Shown here: positions 1 through 5,721 of the stretch, piece by piece | How positions within the stretch are numbered: the first letter of the stretch is position 1 | How the letters are laid out: each line of letters begins with the position of its first letter | Assembly (NCBI GenBank): GCA_007127625.1 | Contig: SKYZ01000135.1 | Coordinates: 1 to 10,065 of the forward strand | Origin: Aquisalimonas sp. | Lineage (GTDB): Bacteria; Pseudomonadota; Gammaproteobacteria; Nitrococcales; Aquisalimonadaceae | DNA length: 10,065 nt | Direction of reading: 5' to 3' | The notes under the pieces: model-generated | Told to the model about the DNA's origin: nothing | Seen by the model: the letters and a program-made list of their open reading frames with translations, nothing else | Databases searched by the model: none | Program-made: the position numbers and the translations under genes

Positions 1-285
1 CCCACGGGTGAATTCGGTGGCATGGGGCTGGAGGGGGCGGTGCGCCTGGGCTACCGCAAGGAACTGGACGCCGAGCCCACGGAAGACGCGCGCCAGGCCC
101 TGTACGAGCGCCTGGTGGCGGAGGCCTACGAACGCGGCAAGGCCGTGAGCATGGCGGCCTCGCTGGAGATCGACGCGGTGATCGATCCCGCCGACACCCG
201 TGACTGGATCCTGCGTGGCGTGGAGTCGACGCGGTCCCCCGGCGCGCGTCACGGCAAACGGCGACCGATGATCGACACCTGGTAG
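1..285 (+). CDS. acyl-CoA carboxylase carboxyltransferase (beta) subunit, C-terminal part
   Basis: The reading frame is already open at base 1 and ends with TAG at 283-285, so only the last 94 codons are visible. The segment GGMGLEGAVRLGYRKEL, followed by an ERGKAVSMAASLEIDAVIDPADTR-like stretch (shortened here: key words ERGKA, EIDAVIDPADTR), is typical of the C-terminal crotonase-fold half of biotin-dependent carboxyltransferases. These enzymes move the carboxyl group from carboxybiotin to an acyl-CoA such as acetyl-, propionyl- or methylcrotonyl-CoA in the cytoplasm. DPADTRDWI near the end is the usual terminal motif of this family, so the natural C-terminus is probably intact, with a short basic tail after it. 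The acyl-CoA substrate cannot be decided from this fragment. The biotin carboxylase and carrier subunits are not in the window. Confidence 0.85.
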   Translation, partial: PTGEFGGMGLEGAVRLGYRKELDAEPTEDARQALYERLVAEAYERGKAVSMAASLEIDAVIDPADTRDWILRGVESTRSPGARHGKRRPMIDTW

Positions 286-305
286 CCGCTGGCATGACAG
301 CGGCT
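284..305. terminator. hairpin between convergent genes, probable bidirectional terminator
   Basis: AGCCGCTG (284-291) and CAGCGGCT (298-305) form a perfect 8-bp stem with a 6-nt loop. The stem overlaps the last two bases of the upstream TAG stop and the last base of the minus-strand TGA stop, so both convergent genes end in it. There is no clear T-run on either side. Termination by this hairpin is therefore inferred from its position and symmetry. Confidence 0.6.
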
Positions 306-856
306 CAGAAGCTCAGGCGGATCTCCAAGGCCTGGATGTCATAACCGTCGTTGGGGGACGCGAGACCGCCGTTGGACGTGTGCTGGATGCGGTAACCAAC
401 GCTGAGCTGATCGGCAAGGCGCAGACGCACCGCCGCGTGGGAGGTGAACTGCCAGTGGCTGCCGAATTCGCGACCGCCCAGGCTGCGCTGGGAGATATAG
501 GTGGGGCCGGTGCCGATGCCGAAACTGACCGGCCACCGCGGGTGGATCAACCAGCCTCCGACGCCCGCGCCCCCGGTGTACATGGTGTCGTCGCTGCGGC
601 TGACCCGGCCGGCGTTGAATTCGGTGTAGGCGGTCACGTGCCAGCGGCGCGGGTCCCCCAGCCGCGGAGCGAGGGCGGCGGGACGCCAGTAGATCTCCTG
701 GGAGTTGAACCCGCCACCGGTACCCGTCCCGGCACCGATGCGCACACCGATCTCGTCGGCGGCGACCGGTGACAAGGCACCGGCGGACACCATCAGCAGC
801 AGCGTAAGGAAACCGCCCAGCGGGCGCGGCAACGGCGGAAAGGCAATCAGTCTCAT
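305..856 (-). CDS. PagL-like outer-membrane lipid A 3-O-deacylase family protein
   Basis: The protein has 183 aa when started at the ATG at 854-856, which has GGAAGAG about 11 bases upstream and begins a clean signal peptide: basic start, hydrophobic core GGFLTLLLMVSAGAL, and a likely cleavage site after SPVAA near residue 34. A longer in-frame start at 925 would bury the signal peptide and is disfavoured. The C-terminal block QHTSNGGLASPNDGYD, with H159 and S161, matches the PagL signature (H-x-S-N...PNDG). The chain ends in Phe, as outer-membrane beta-barrels do. PagL removes the 3-O-linked acyl chain of lipid A in the outer membrane and has a His-Ser-Glu triad. At the position of the P. 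aeruginosa triad Glu (14 residues after the His), this protein has Asp173; a Glu occurs only later, at 178. The family call is fairly secure, but activity is not proven. Confidence 0.75.
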   Translation of the reverse strand: MRLIAFPPLPRPLGGFLTLLLMVSAGALSPVAADEIGVRIGAGTGTGGGFNSQEIYWRPAALAPRLGDPRRWHVTAYTEFNAGRVSRSDDTMYTGGAGVGGWLIHPRWPVSFGIGTGPTYISQRSLGGREFGSHWQFTSHAAVRLRLADQLSVGYRIQHTSNGGLASPNDGYDIQALEIRLSF

Positions 857-972
857 GGGCGGGTCCACTCTTCCATGGGGGGCACCCGCCGGCACACCAG
901 ACGCGCTGGCGGGACGGGACAGCAACCTTAGCGCCCCGTGCCGCCTCGGTCCACCGGCGAAGCGGTTCCCGC

Positions 973-1362
973 TCAGTCGCAGCTATAGCCGAACAGCTCC
1001 AGGCCGTCGGTGAGATGCTCTGCAAGCAGCGGATGCGCGAGCAGGTAATCCGCGGTGCGCGGCGTCCAGGCGGATTCCGCGTCCTCCTGCAGTGAGGCCC
1101 AGTCCTCCGGGGTATAGTCGCCCCGCCCGAGCCACATCAGCGCAACCACCTGGGCCTGCTCGTAGCGCCCCAGGTCGTCGAGGGTTGCGCGGAAGGCCTC
1201 GAGGGTCGTATTCGCGGCATGGGCGGAGAGCATCTCGCTGGGCCAGTCGTCCTCCATGTCCGATGGGTCCTCGCCGATGTCCACTAGCCCCTGGGCGTGG
1301 AACTCCCGTGCCAGCTCGATCAGCTGGCAGACCGTGGCAACCGGGACGTCGAGCGTTGCCAT
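973..1362 (-). CDS. DUF3775 domain-containing protein
   Basis: This is a 129-aa acidic, soluble protein with no signal peptide or membrane segment. The segment QAQVVALMWLGRGDYTPEDW in the centre is what I recall as the hallmark of the DUF3775 family, whose function is unknown. The start at 1362 is supported by GGGGAGG about 9 bases upstream. The N-terminal part (VCQLIELAREFHAQ) looks helical and the protein is probably all-alpha. It is transcribed in the same direction as the GNAT gene 76 bp upstream. Between them is a small hairpin, GACCG (1402-1406) / CGGTC (1411-1415), so co-transcription is possible but uncertain. I do not assign a role. Confidence 0.65.
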   Translation of the reverse strand: MATLDVPVATVCQLIELAREFHAQGLVDIGEDPSDMEDDWPSEMLSAHAANTTLEAFRATLDDLGRYEQAQVVALMWLGRGDYTPEDWASLQEDAESAWTPRTADYLLAHPLLAEHLTDGLELFGYSCD

Positions 1363-1438
1363 GGCACGATCCTCCCCATTTCGGCCCGCTACTGTCGATC
1401 AGACCGAAAGCGGTCAGCGAGGGTTCCTCCGCGGCCAG

Positions 1439-2035
1439 TCAGACCAGTGATTTGACCCAGAATTTCAGCGGCTTTTCCGTCTCCTCCGCCTCGCCGACAT
1501 CAGGCCACGGAAAATACGCCACCAGGTCGGCTCGGGGTTCGAAGCCGAAATGCCGCCAGACCGGATCCAGCGGCTGATGGTCGGCAGGCCGTAGGGGATG
1601 GTCCGTGGGACGCTGGACGGCACAGAACGTCACAAGATCGTAGTCGCCGAAAGTGCGGGCGTGAGCCTCGCGTTCCTCGAAGAAGCGGCGATACAGCCCC
1701 TGGCCCCGATACCCGGGCAACAGCACGGATTCGGCAAAGTAGAACACCTGCCCCGGATCCATTCCGGCACCCAGGAACGGTTTGCGGATCTCCGGGTCCT
1801 CGTCATTCAGAGGCATGGCCGTGGTCACCCCCACGGGCCGGTCGCCGTCCAGGACCACCAGTGCGAAGGAGCGCGAGGACTGGACGTAGATATCCAGGAA
1901 CCGGCGCTCGTACGCCTCATCGCCCTCGTAGAGATAGGGCCATTCCCGGAAGACGGTCATGCGCAGCCGGGCGATGGCATCCAGGCGCTGCTCCAGATCC
2001 TTCCCGTAGTACCTTTCGAACCGCAGATCGGACAA
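1439..2035 (-). CDS. GNAT-family N-acetyltransferase, probable TTG start
   Basis: This is a GNAT-fold acyltransferase of about 198 aa. Such enzymes transfer an acetyl group from acetyl-CoA to an amine on a small molecule or protein. Motif A is visible as AESVLLPGYRGQGLYRRF, with the CoA pyrophosphate-binding loop R110-G-Q-G-L-Y115. The preceding strand FALVVLDGDRPVGVTTAMPL (residues 57-76) is the usual beta-hairpin of the fold, and WRHFGFEPRADLVAY near the C-terminus is the usual last strand. No ATG fits. A TTG at 2033-2035 has GAGG six bases upstream, and homology-like sequence begins just after it. The frame stays open upstream to 2281 but would then run antisense through the next gene, so that extension is rejected. 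Substrate unknown. The gene is divergent from the thioesterase across 145 bp. Confidence 0.75.
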   Translation of the reverse strand: MSDLRFERYYGKDLEQRLDAIARLRMTVFREWPYLYEGDEAYERRFLDIYVQSSRSFALVVLDGDRPVGVTTAMPLNDEDPEIRKPFLGAGMDPGQVFYFAESVLLPGYRGQGLYRRFFEEREAHARTFGDYDLVTFCAVQRPTDHPLRPADHQPLDPVWRHFGFEPRADLVAYFPWPDVGEAEETEKPLKFWVKSLV

Positions 2036-2180
2036 GATGCACCTCGAGGGCCGGACGCGGACGCGATGTTCCGCGGGCTGGGTTCCACCCGGGGCAGGGC
2101 GACATCGTTGCCGCCACCTTTGCGTCCAGGCATGGTCCTGCCAAGATGCACCAGAAACCACGGACGAACCAAGAGTGCCC

Positions 2181-2990
2181 ATGACACCTGCACTGTTTCT
2201 ACGCGACGGCGATCTGTTCATCCCCACGGACGCGGCCCGCGGGCCCTGGAATCCGGAGTATCTCCACGGCGGCCCGGTCACCGGGCTCGCTGCTCACGCC
2301 CTGACGCAGGCAGCTGCCGGCGCCGGGCTGCGGCTGGCACGCCTGACGGTGGATCTGCTCCGGCCCGTGCCCCAGGCACCGCTGCGTGCGCACACGCGGC
2401 TCGTGCGCCCGGGCAAGCGGCTCCAGGTACTGGATGTGAGCCTGTACGCCGGCGACGTGGAGGTCACCCGCGCCAGTGGCCTGTTCCTGGAACAGTCCTC
2501 GGTGCCGGTACCGGAGCATGGCCGTTTCCCGGGGGCGGCGGACGCACCACCCGCGGCCGGTGAGGCGGAGAGTCTGTCCGATGCCGCGGGCTGGGGCCGG
2601 CGCTATAGCCCCCACGGCTTCCACACCACGGCTGAAGCCGTCGTGCTTGCCGGCGCCCGGGGCGAAGGTCACGGCAGGGTCTGGATGCGGTTACCGCTGC
2701 CCCTGGTGGCTGACCAAACGACAGATCCGCTGGTGACCGCTGCCACCCTCTGCGATTTCGGCAACGGTGTGGGGCAGCTCCATCTGGGTGAGCGCCTCGG
2801 CAGCATCAACGCCGATGTCACCCTGTACCTGCACCGCCCGCCCGAGGGTGAATGGCTCGGCCTGGACTCGCGCAGCCACATGCAGGACACAGGCATGGGG
2901 CTTGTAGAGACCGAGCTGTTTGACGGGCAGGGTCCGTTCGGGCGGGTGCTCCAGGCGACCATTGCCATGGCGGCCCCGGGCGCGGGTTGA
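2181..2990 (+). CDS. acyl-CoA thioesterase, double-hotdog (TesB-like, 4HBT_3) family
   Basis: The 269-aa protein has two hotdog halves. The N-terminal half carries WNPEYLHGGPVTGLAAHAL (residues 23-41), the typical first-helix motif of the family. The C-terminal half carries CDFGNGVGQ (191-199), the N210-A-D-VTLYLHRPPEGEWLGLDS stretch and DTGMGLVETELFDGQGPFG, which matches the GxG...L.D..G..G pattern of TesB-like enzymes. These hydrolyse acyl-CoA thioesters to free acid and CoA in the cytoplasm. Chain-length preference cannot be read from the sequence. The ATG at 2181 was chosen because the family N-terminus (LFLRDGDLFIPTDAARGPW) starts there. The upstream in-frame extension to 2037 is antisense to the GNAT start region and has no family features. 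The Shine-Dalgarno site is weak (AAGAG). The next gene starts 2 bp after this stop, so the two are probably translated from one mRNA. Confidence 0.8.
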   Translation: MTPALFLRDGDLFIPTDAARGPWNPEYLHGGPVTGLAAHALTQAAAGAGLRLARLTVDLLRPVPQAPLRAHTRLVRPGKRLQVLDVSLYAGDVEVTRASGLFLEQSSVPVPEHGRFPGAADAPPAAGEAESLSDAAGWGRRYSPHGFHTTAEAVVLAGARGEGHGRVWMRLPLPLVADQTTDPLVTAATLCDFGNGVGQLHLGERLGSINADVTLYLHRPPEGEWLGLDSRSHMQDTGMGLVETELFDGQGPFGRVLQATIAMAAPGAG

Positions 2991-2992
2991 GC

Positions 2993-3208
2993 ATGACGTC
3001 TGTCCATCCCGAAAAGCTGGAACAGAGCAAATGGACAGCCCTGGCGCCGGAGGGCGGCGAGAAGCACTTCCTGGTTGTCCAGGTGTTCCGGGATCGCTAC
3101 GGGCATGTTCGCGATGTACTGCTGGAGGCAGTGCTCACCCGCAGGCGGCAGCGGCTGCCCTGGCGGGAACTCCGCGACGGCGGCACCTGGGCGCCGGGCT
3201 GGGACTGA
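2993..3208 (+). CDS. TIGR02450 family small Trp-rich protein
   Basis: This is a 71-aa basic protein with four tryptophans (W14, W57, W66, W70). The order KLxxSKWTA...GEKHFLV...LEAVLTRR...LPWRELRD...W..GW is the full-length pattern of the TIGR02450 family, a conserved small protein of unknown function in proteobacteria. The ATG at 2993 lies 2 bp after the thioesterase stop; a TTG two codons earlier (2987) overlaps that stop and is a less likely start. Length and ends match the family, so the gene looks intact. No signal peptide or membrane segment is visible. Its operon position next to a thioesterase does not by itself reveal its role. Confidence 0.85.
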   Translation: MTSVHPEKLEQSKWTALAPEGGEKHFLVVQVFRDRYGHVRDVLLEAVLTRRRQRLPWRELRDGGTWAPGWD

Positions 3209-3211
3209 GTG

Positions 3212-3241
3212 GCCGGTAACGGATTTTCCCGTTCGCCCGGC
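3212..3241 (+). terminator. stem-loop after the Trp-rich gene, possible terminator
   Basis: An inner stem AACGG (3218-3222) / CCGTT (3229-3233) closes a 6-nt loop. It is enclosed by an outer stem GCCGG (3212-3216) / CCGGC (3237-3241) across a small internal loop. It begins four bases after the TGA of the Trp-rich gene. There is no T-run behind it, so it may be an inefficient or Rho-assisted terminator or a processing hairpin. About 50 bases remain before the next start codon. Confidence 0.4.
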
Positions 3242-3290
3242 AGGTCTTATCCTGAGTGCACGAAATGAGGACCAACAGAGGAGGAACCCC

Positions 3291-3770
3291 ATGGGATTCG
3301 CACTATCCAATATGCAGCTGATCAGCCCGGCGTTCGATCATGGTGAGCCGATTCCGCAGAAGCACACCGGTGAAGGGGAGGACGTCTCCCCGGCACTGTC
3401 CTGGAGCGGTGCCCCCAGCGGTACTCAGTCCTTCGCCATCATCTGCCACGATCCGGATGCGCCGCTGGTCACCGACCGGGGCACCTACGGCTTCGTGCAC
3501 TGGGTCAGTTACAACATCCCCGCCTCGGTGCACAACCTGGCTGAAGGCACCGAGGATTACGCCTCCGGCCCCAACGATTTCGGCAACCAGGGGTACGGTG
3601 GGCCCATGCCGCCGGAGGGACACGACGTGCACCAGTACTACTTCTGGGTGCTTGCCCTCAGTGAGCCGCCGGAGATCGAAGCGGGGCTGAACATGTGGGA
3701 GCTGCTGGAGCGCGTTGAGTCCAGCATTCTCGGCATGAACCGGCTGGTGGGGACCTACGAACGCAGTTGA
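3291..3770 (+). CDS. YbhB/YbcL family Raf kinase inhibitor-like (PEBP) protein
   Basis: This is a 159-aa phosphatidylethanolamine-binding-protein fold of the bacterial YbhB/YbcL type. The ligand-pocket motifs are present in order: D54-P-D-A-P58, the H70-W71 pair in GFVHWVSYNIP, the G104-P105 turn in GGPMPPEG, and H114 in HQYYFWVLAL. The length is that of a complete single-domain family member, and it has no signal peptide, so it should be cytoplasmic like YbhB. The start is secure: AGAGGAGG sits about 6 bases before the ATG. The biochemical role of bacterial PEBP proteins is mostly unknown, and the animal Raf-inhibitor name reflects fold only. The gap and stem-loop upstream suggest it may be transcribed separately. 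Confidence 0.9.
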   Translation: MGFALSNMQLISPAFDHGEPIPQKHTGEGEDVSPALSWSGAPSGTQSFAIICHDPDAPLVTDRGTYGFVHWVSYNIPASVHNLAEGTEDYASGPNDFGNQGYGGPMPPEGHDVHQYYFWVLALSEPPEIEAGLNMWELLERVESSILGMNRLVGTYERS

Positions 3771-3786
3771 AACCCCGGCCTGCTGG

Positions 3787-3820
3787 CGTGCGGTGCCGAC
3801 GCTGGCCCCGGCACCGCACG
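3787..3820. terminator. 12-bp perfect inverted repeat between convergent genes, bidirectional terminator
   Basis: CGTGCGGTGCCG (3787-3798) and CGGCACCGCACG (3809-3820) are exact reverse complements with a 10-nt loop. The element sits between the stop of the PEBP gene (3770) and the stop of the convergent transporter gene (3825). It lacks a T-run, but its position and stability make a two-way terminator the simplest reading. Confidence 0.75.
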
Positions 3821-3824
3821 GCCG

Positions 3825-4499
3825 CTACCCGTGGCCGTACCCCACCATGAACCACAGCCCCACGGCGATCAGGATCAGTGCGGTGAGCACCGCCAGGTGC
3901 GGCATGTAGCGCTCGACCACGGCCTTGTGCCGCTGGTAGCCGACAATCAACAGCAACGTCGGGACCAGCAGCGCCACGATCACTGCCATCGAGTAGATCA
4001 CCATCAGGCTCAGACAGTGGGTGGTGCCCGCGCAAATGGCCAGGATCTGGATCGGCTCCTCGTGGGCGATACCCAGCAGGATCGCCACCACCGCCAGTTG
4101 CCCCAGCCCCCTGTCCTCCGGGCGCCCGAGCCGCGCCCCCGCCCAGGCATGGATGCGTGCGAGCGGGCCGGTGCCATGGTGGTGATGCCCATGGCCGTGT
4201 CCCCGCCGCACATGGCCAAGCTCCCAGAGTCCCAGTGCCACCAGCAGAGCCCCGGCCACCACGGGTAACCAGCCCGCCTCGTGGAGAGCGTACGCGTCGG
4301 CAACGAGCAGGAAGACCAGCACCAGGGCGATGCTGCTCAACAGATGACCAACCCCGATCACCAGCGCGGCAATGGCACCTGCCAGGTACCGGCGTCGCTG
4401 CCGCAGGGCGTATGTGGCGGCGATGGGCCAACCGTGGTCCGGAAGGATGCCGTGAAGCAGACCGATGCCGATGACCGCGGCAACGAGGCCGGGGGTCAT
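3825..4499 (-). CDS. HX4DH-type metal transporter (NicO/NiCoT-like), possibly zinc-regulated
   Basis: The product is a 224-aa integral membrane protein with about six hydrophobic segments. Near the N-terminus is H16-GILP-D21-H22, the HX4DH signature known from nickel/cobalt transporters, where it binds the metal in a membrane helix. Residues 96-108 contain a histidine-rich cytosolic-loop candidate (HVRRGHGHGHHHH), and a later helix carries H146-E-E-P. Together these indicate transition-metal transport; metal and direction are not readable from sequence. The HX4DH family includes importers (NixA, HoxN) and the RcnA exporter. The start ATG at 4499 has GGAGG six bases upstream. The Zur-like palindrome 110 bases upstream suggests expression under zinc limitation and hence possibly zinc uptake. 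That is inference, and another divalent metal is possible. The gene converges on the PEBP gene over a strong hairpin. Confidence 0.65.
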   Translation of the reverse strand: MTPGLVAAVIGIGLLHGILPDHGWPIAATYALRQRRRYLAGAIAALVIGVGHLLSSIALVLVFLLVADAYALHEAGWLPVVAGALLVALGLWELGHVRRGHGHGHHHHGTGPLARIHAWAGARLGRPEDRGLGQLAVVAILLGIAHEEPIQILAICAGTTHCLSLMVIYSMAVIVALLVPTLLLIVGYQRHKAVVERYMPHLAVLTALILIAVGLWFMVGYGHG

Positions 4500-4562
4500 G
4501 GACTACCTCCGGTCACCCCCGCGCGGAGGTACCGGCCGGCCCCGGCAACGGCGCTGTAGTGG

Positions 4563-4584
4563 CTGCAGGGGTTCATGCCTGCAG
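4563..4584. repeat. inverted repeat in the transporter leader
   Basis: CTGCAGG (4563-4569) and CCTGCAG (4578-4584) are exact reverse complements separated by 8 nt. On the minus strand this lies between the Zur-like palindrome and the transporter start, so in the mRNA it could form a 7-bp hairpin in the 5' leader. It could equally be a second protein-binding dyad. No function is shown. Confidence 0.4.
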
Positions 4585-4609
4585 TCTAAATTGTGCCGGG
4601 CAAATACAC

Positions 4610-4628
4610 ATTGTTATACTATAACAAT
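4610..4628. promoter_or_regulatory. Zur-box-like operator palindrome
   Basis: ATTGTTATACTATAACAAT is a perfect 9+1+9 palindrome. Its core TGTTATA-N-TATAACA equals the core of the gammaproteobacterial zinc uptake regulator (Zur) operator as I recall it (GAAATGTTATA-N-TATAACATTTC), although the outer bases differ. It is an AT-rich island in GC-rich DNA, and its TATAGT/TATAAC hexamers could act as a -10 element; I cannot place a convincing -35. The only intact gene it could control is the minus-strand transporter, whose ATG is 110 bases away. On the plus strand no credible gene starts nearby. Zur binding would repress when zinc is sufficient. Confidence 0.65.
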
Positions 4629-4793
4629 AATCGAGAAATGCATGACTGACCGAGCCCCGCTGCGCATCACGGCTGTGTCCGCCAGGGGCGGATCCTGGAG
4701 CAACTGATTGAGCAGGGTGGTCTTGCCGGAGCCCAGGGAACCCGTGAGCACCGTGACGGGGATACGAGGGAGATCAGCCGGGTTCAGAATCAC
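4614..4793 (-). pseudogene. truncated COG0523 (CobW-like) G3E GTPase, N-terminal stub
   Basis: The frame starts at GTG (4791-4793), overlapping the TGA of the DUF3581 gene as GTGA, and reads IPVTVLTGSLGSGKTTLLN at residues 11-29. That is the opening of a COG0523 G3E-family GTPase, with Walker A G18-SLGSGK-T25 (family usually GFLG...). COG0523 proteins are metal chaperones, several of them Zur-regulated. Family similarity ends near codon 42 (about base 4668), where the conserved NEFGE-type stretch should follow. The frame then runs 17 unrelated codons and stops at TAA (4614-4616) inside the Zur-like palindrome. A family member is normally about 300-400 aa, and no remainder is visible in the window. 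I read it as a gene cut by deletion or rearrangement. A 59-aa functional peptide is less likely. Confidence 0.7.
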
Positions 4794-5497
4794 GGTGCGA
4801 AGTGATGCCGCCGGGACGTGTAATCACTGATGAAGGCCTGCATGACCTCCTCGTCCCATGGCTGCAGGCCGCTGATCACCACCTTCTTGGAGCCGGTTCC
4901 GATCAGCGTGCCACCATCGACGATGCGAAAACGCAGCCATTCCTCGCCCCGCTTGCCGTCCACGTCAAGGCTGGAGCGGTCCAGGTCCATGCCCAGTGCC
5001 GGCGAGGGTGCGGCCGTCAGTTCGAAGGCCATGCTGTCATACAGCACCAGGGGCCGCTGCGGGTTGAACATCATGCCCTGCTCCCGCATCAGCGGCTCCA
5101 GGAACTCAGGGAAGTTGCGGCCCGAGAAGGCGGCATAGCGCCGGATAAACGCCTCGAGCACCGGCACGTCCAGGATCCGCTCACCCTCTCGCTGGACCTC
5201 CAGGTATTCCCTGCCGCCATCATCGGTGATGGTGAACGCACCTGCATCCGTGTCCGGGAACCGTAAGGGCAGATCCCGCCCGACCATGCCCCGAAACCGG
5301 AATGTCATGCGCTCGGACAGCCCGTAATAGCCCACCACCAGCGCGAACAGGAGGTCACCCGGGACAACGAAGCGTCGCGCGTCCGTATCGTGGATGGGAT
5401 TGAAGTCACCGGCCACCTCCTTGGCAAAGCGGCTGGCCTGCTCCGGGGTGATCCGGACCACGGAGTCCTGAACGGAATGGTAGGCGTCGAGGAACAT
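4790..5497 (-). CDS. DUF3581 family protein
   Basis: This is a 235-aa soluble protein. The N-terminal segment EQASRFAKEVAGDFNPIHD, followed by VPGDLLFALVVGYYGLS, is the pattern I associate with DUF3581, a gammaproteobacterial family of unknown function. The GDFNPIH portion resembles the substrate-loop motif of MaoC-type hotdog hydratases, so a hotdog fold acting on acyl thioesters is conceivable but unproven. The ATG at 5497 gives the usual family start MFLDAYHS. An in-frame GTG four codons upstream, inside GGAGTG, is an alternative, and the SD GGAG is 11 bases from the ATG. The stop overlaps the GTG of the COG0523 stub (GTGA), showing that the two were translationally coupled before the GTPase was lost. 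It is divergent from the malonyl-CoA decarboxylase gene. Confidence 0.7.
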   Translation of the reverse strand: MFLDAYHSVQDSVVRITPEQASRFAKEVAGDFNPIHDTDARRFVVPGDLLFALVVGYYGLSERMTFRFRGMVGRDLPLRFPDTDAGAFTITDDGGREYLEVQREGERILDVPVLEAFIRRYAAFSGRNFPEFLEPLMREQGMMFNPQRPLVLYDSMAFELTAAPSPALGMDLDRSSLDVDGKRGEEWLRFRIVDGGTLIGTGSKKVVISGLQPWDEEVMQAFISDYTSRRHHFAP

Positions 5498-5605
5498 GAG
5501 AATGATCACTCCTGCAGCAGACCTGAGGTTTCCGGCAACCGGGATGCTACACCCGCCGCCTTCCGTCCTGCCACCGGCGCCGTGGAAATCGCGGACCCTG
5601 TTGCG

Positions 5606-5623
5606 CCGGGGCGGCGCCCCCGG
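5606..5623. repeat. GC-rich hairpin in the divergent intergenic region
   Basis: CCGGGG (5606-5611) can pair with the complementary bases at 5618-5623, giving a compact GC stem in the 224-bp gap between the divergent DUF3581 and malonyl-CoA decarboxylase genes. It is not next to a stop codon, so it is not a simple terminator. The rest of the gap holds no gene that I can support. Confidence 0.3.
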
Positions 5624-5666
5624 AGAGCGACCAACGCCAACCGCCACTGCCCCGCAGGGCGGGTGT

Positions 5667-5685
5667 TGTCGACAGGAGGTATAGT
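5667..5685 (+). promoter_or_regulatory. candidate operator and -10 element before malonyl-CoA decarboxylase
   Basis: TGTCGACA (5667-5674) is a perfect 8-bp palindrome inside TTGTCGACAG. Five bases later is TATAGT (5680-5685), a 5-of-6 match to the sigma70 -10 hexamer, placed to give a leader of about 30 nt before the ATG at 5722. There is no good -35 at 16-18 bp. The TTGT-NN-ACA(A/G) arrangement resembles half-sites of GntR/FadR-type regulators, which in some bacteria control malonate genes. That link is inference. Confidence 0.35.
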
Positions 5686-5721
5686 GACGGGTAACCAGTC
5701 GGAACGGGTAGAGAGCAGGAC

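Noticed and set aside
339..1025. 228-aa minus-strand open frame overlapping the PagL-like gene
   Set aside because: Arg/Pro/Ala-rich shadow frame of GC-rich DNA, spanning a neighbouring gene end and without recognisable motifs.
2036..2281. N-terminal extension of the GNAT frame up to 2281
   Set aside because: It runs antisense through the start of the thioesterase gene, has low-complexity Arg/Pro composition and no family features. The TTG at 2035 with GAGG upstream fits better.
4610..4628. NikR or Fur operator
   Set aside because: The palindrome lacks the NikR GTATGA/TCATAC half-sites and spacing and does not match the Fur GATAAT-hexamer pattern. Zur is the closest match.
4465..4707. 80-aa plus-strand frame crossing the palindrome, as a divergent Zur-regulated gene
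   Set aside because: It starts inside the transporter gene on the opposite strand, has no SD or family motif, and its end is antisense to the GTPase stub.
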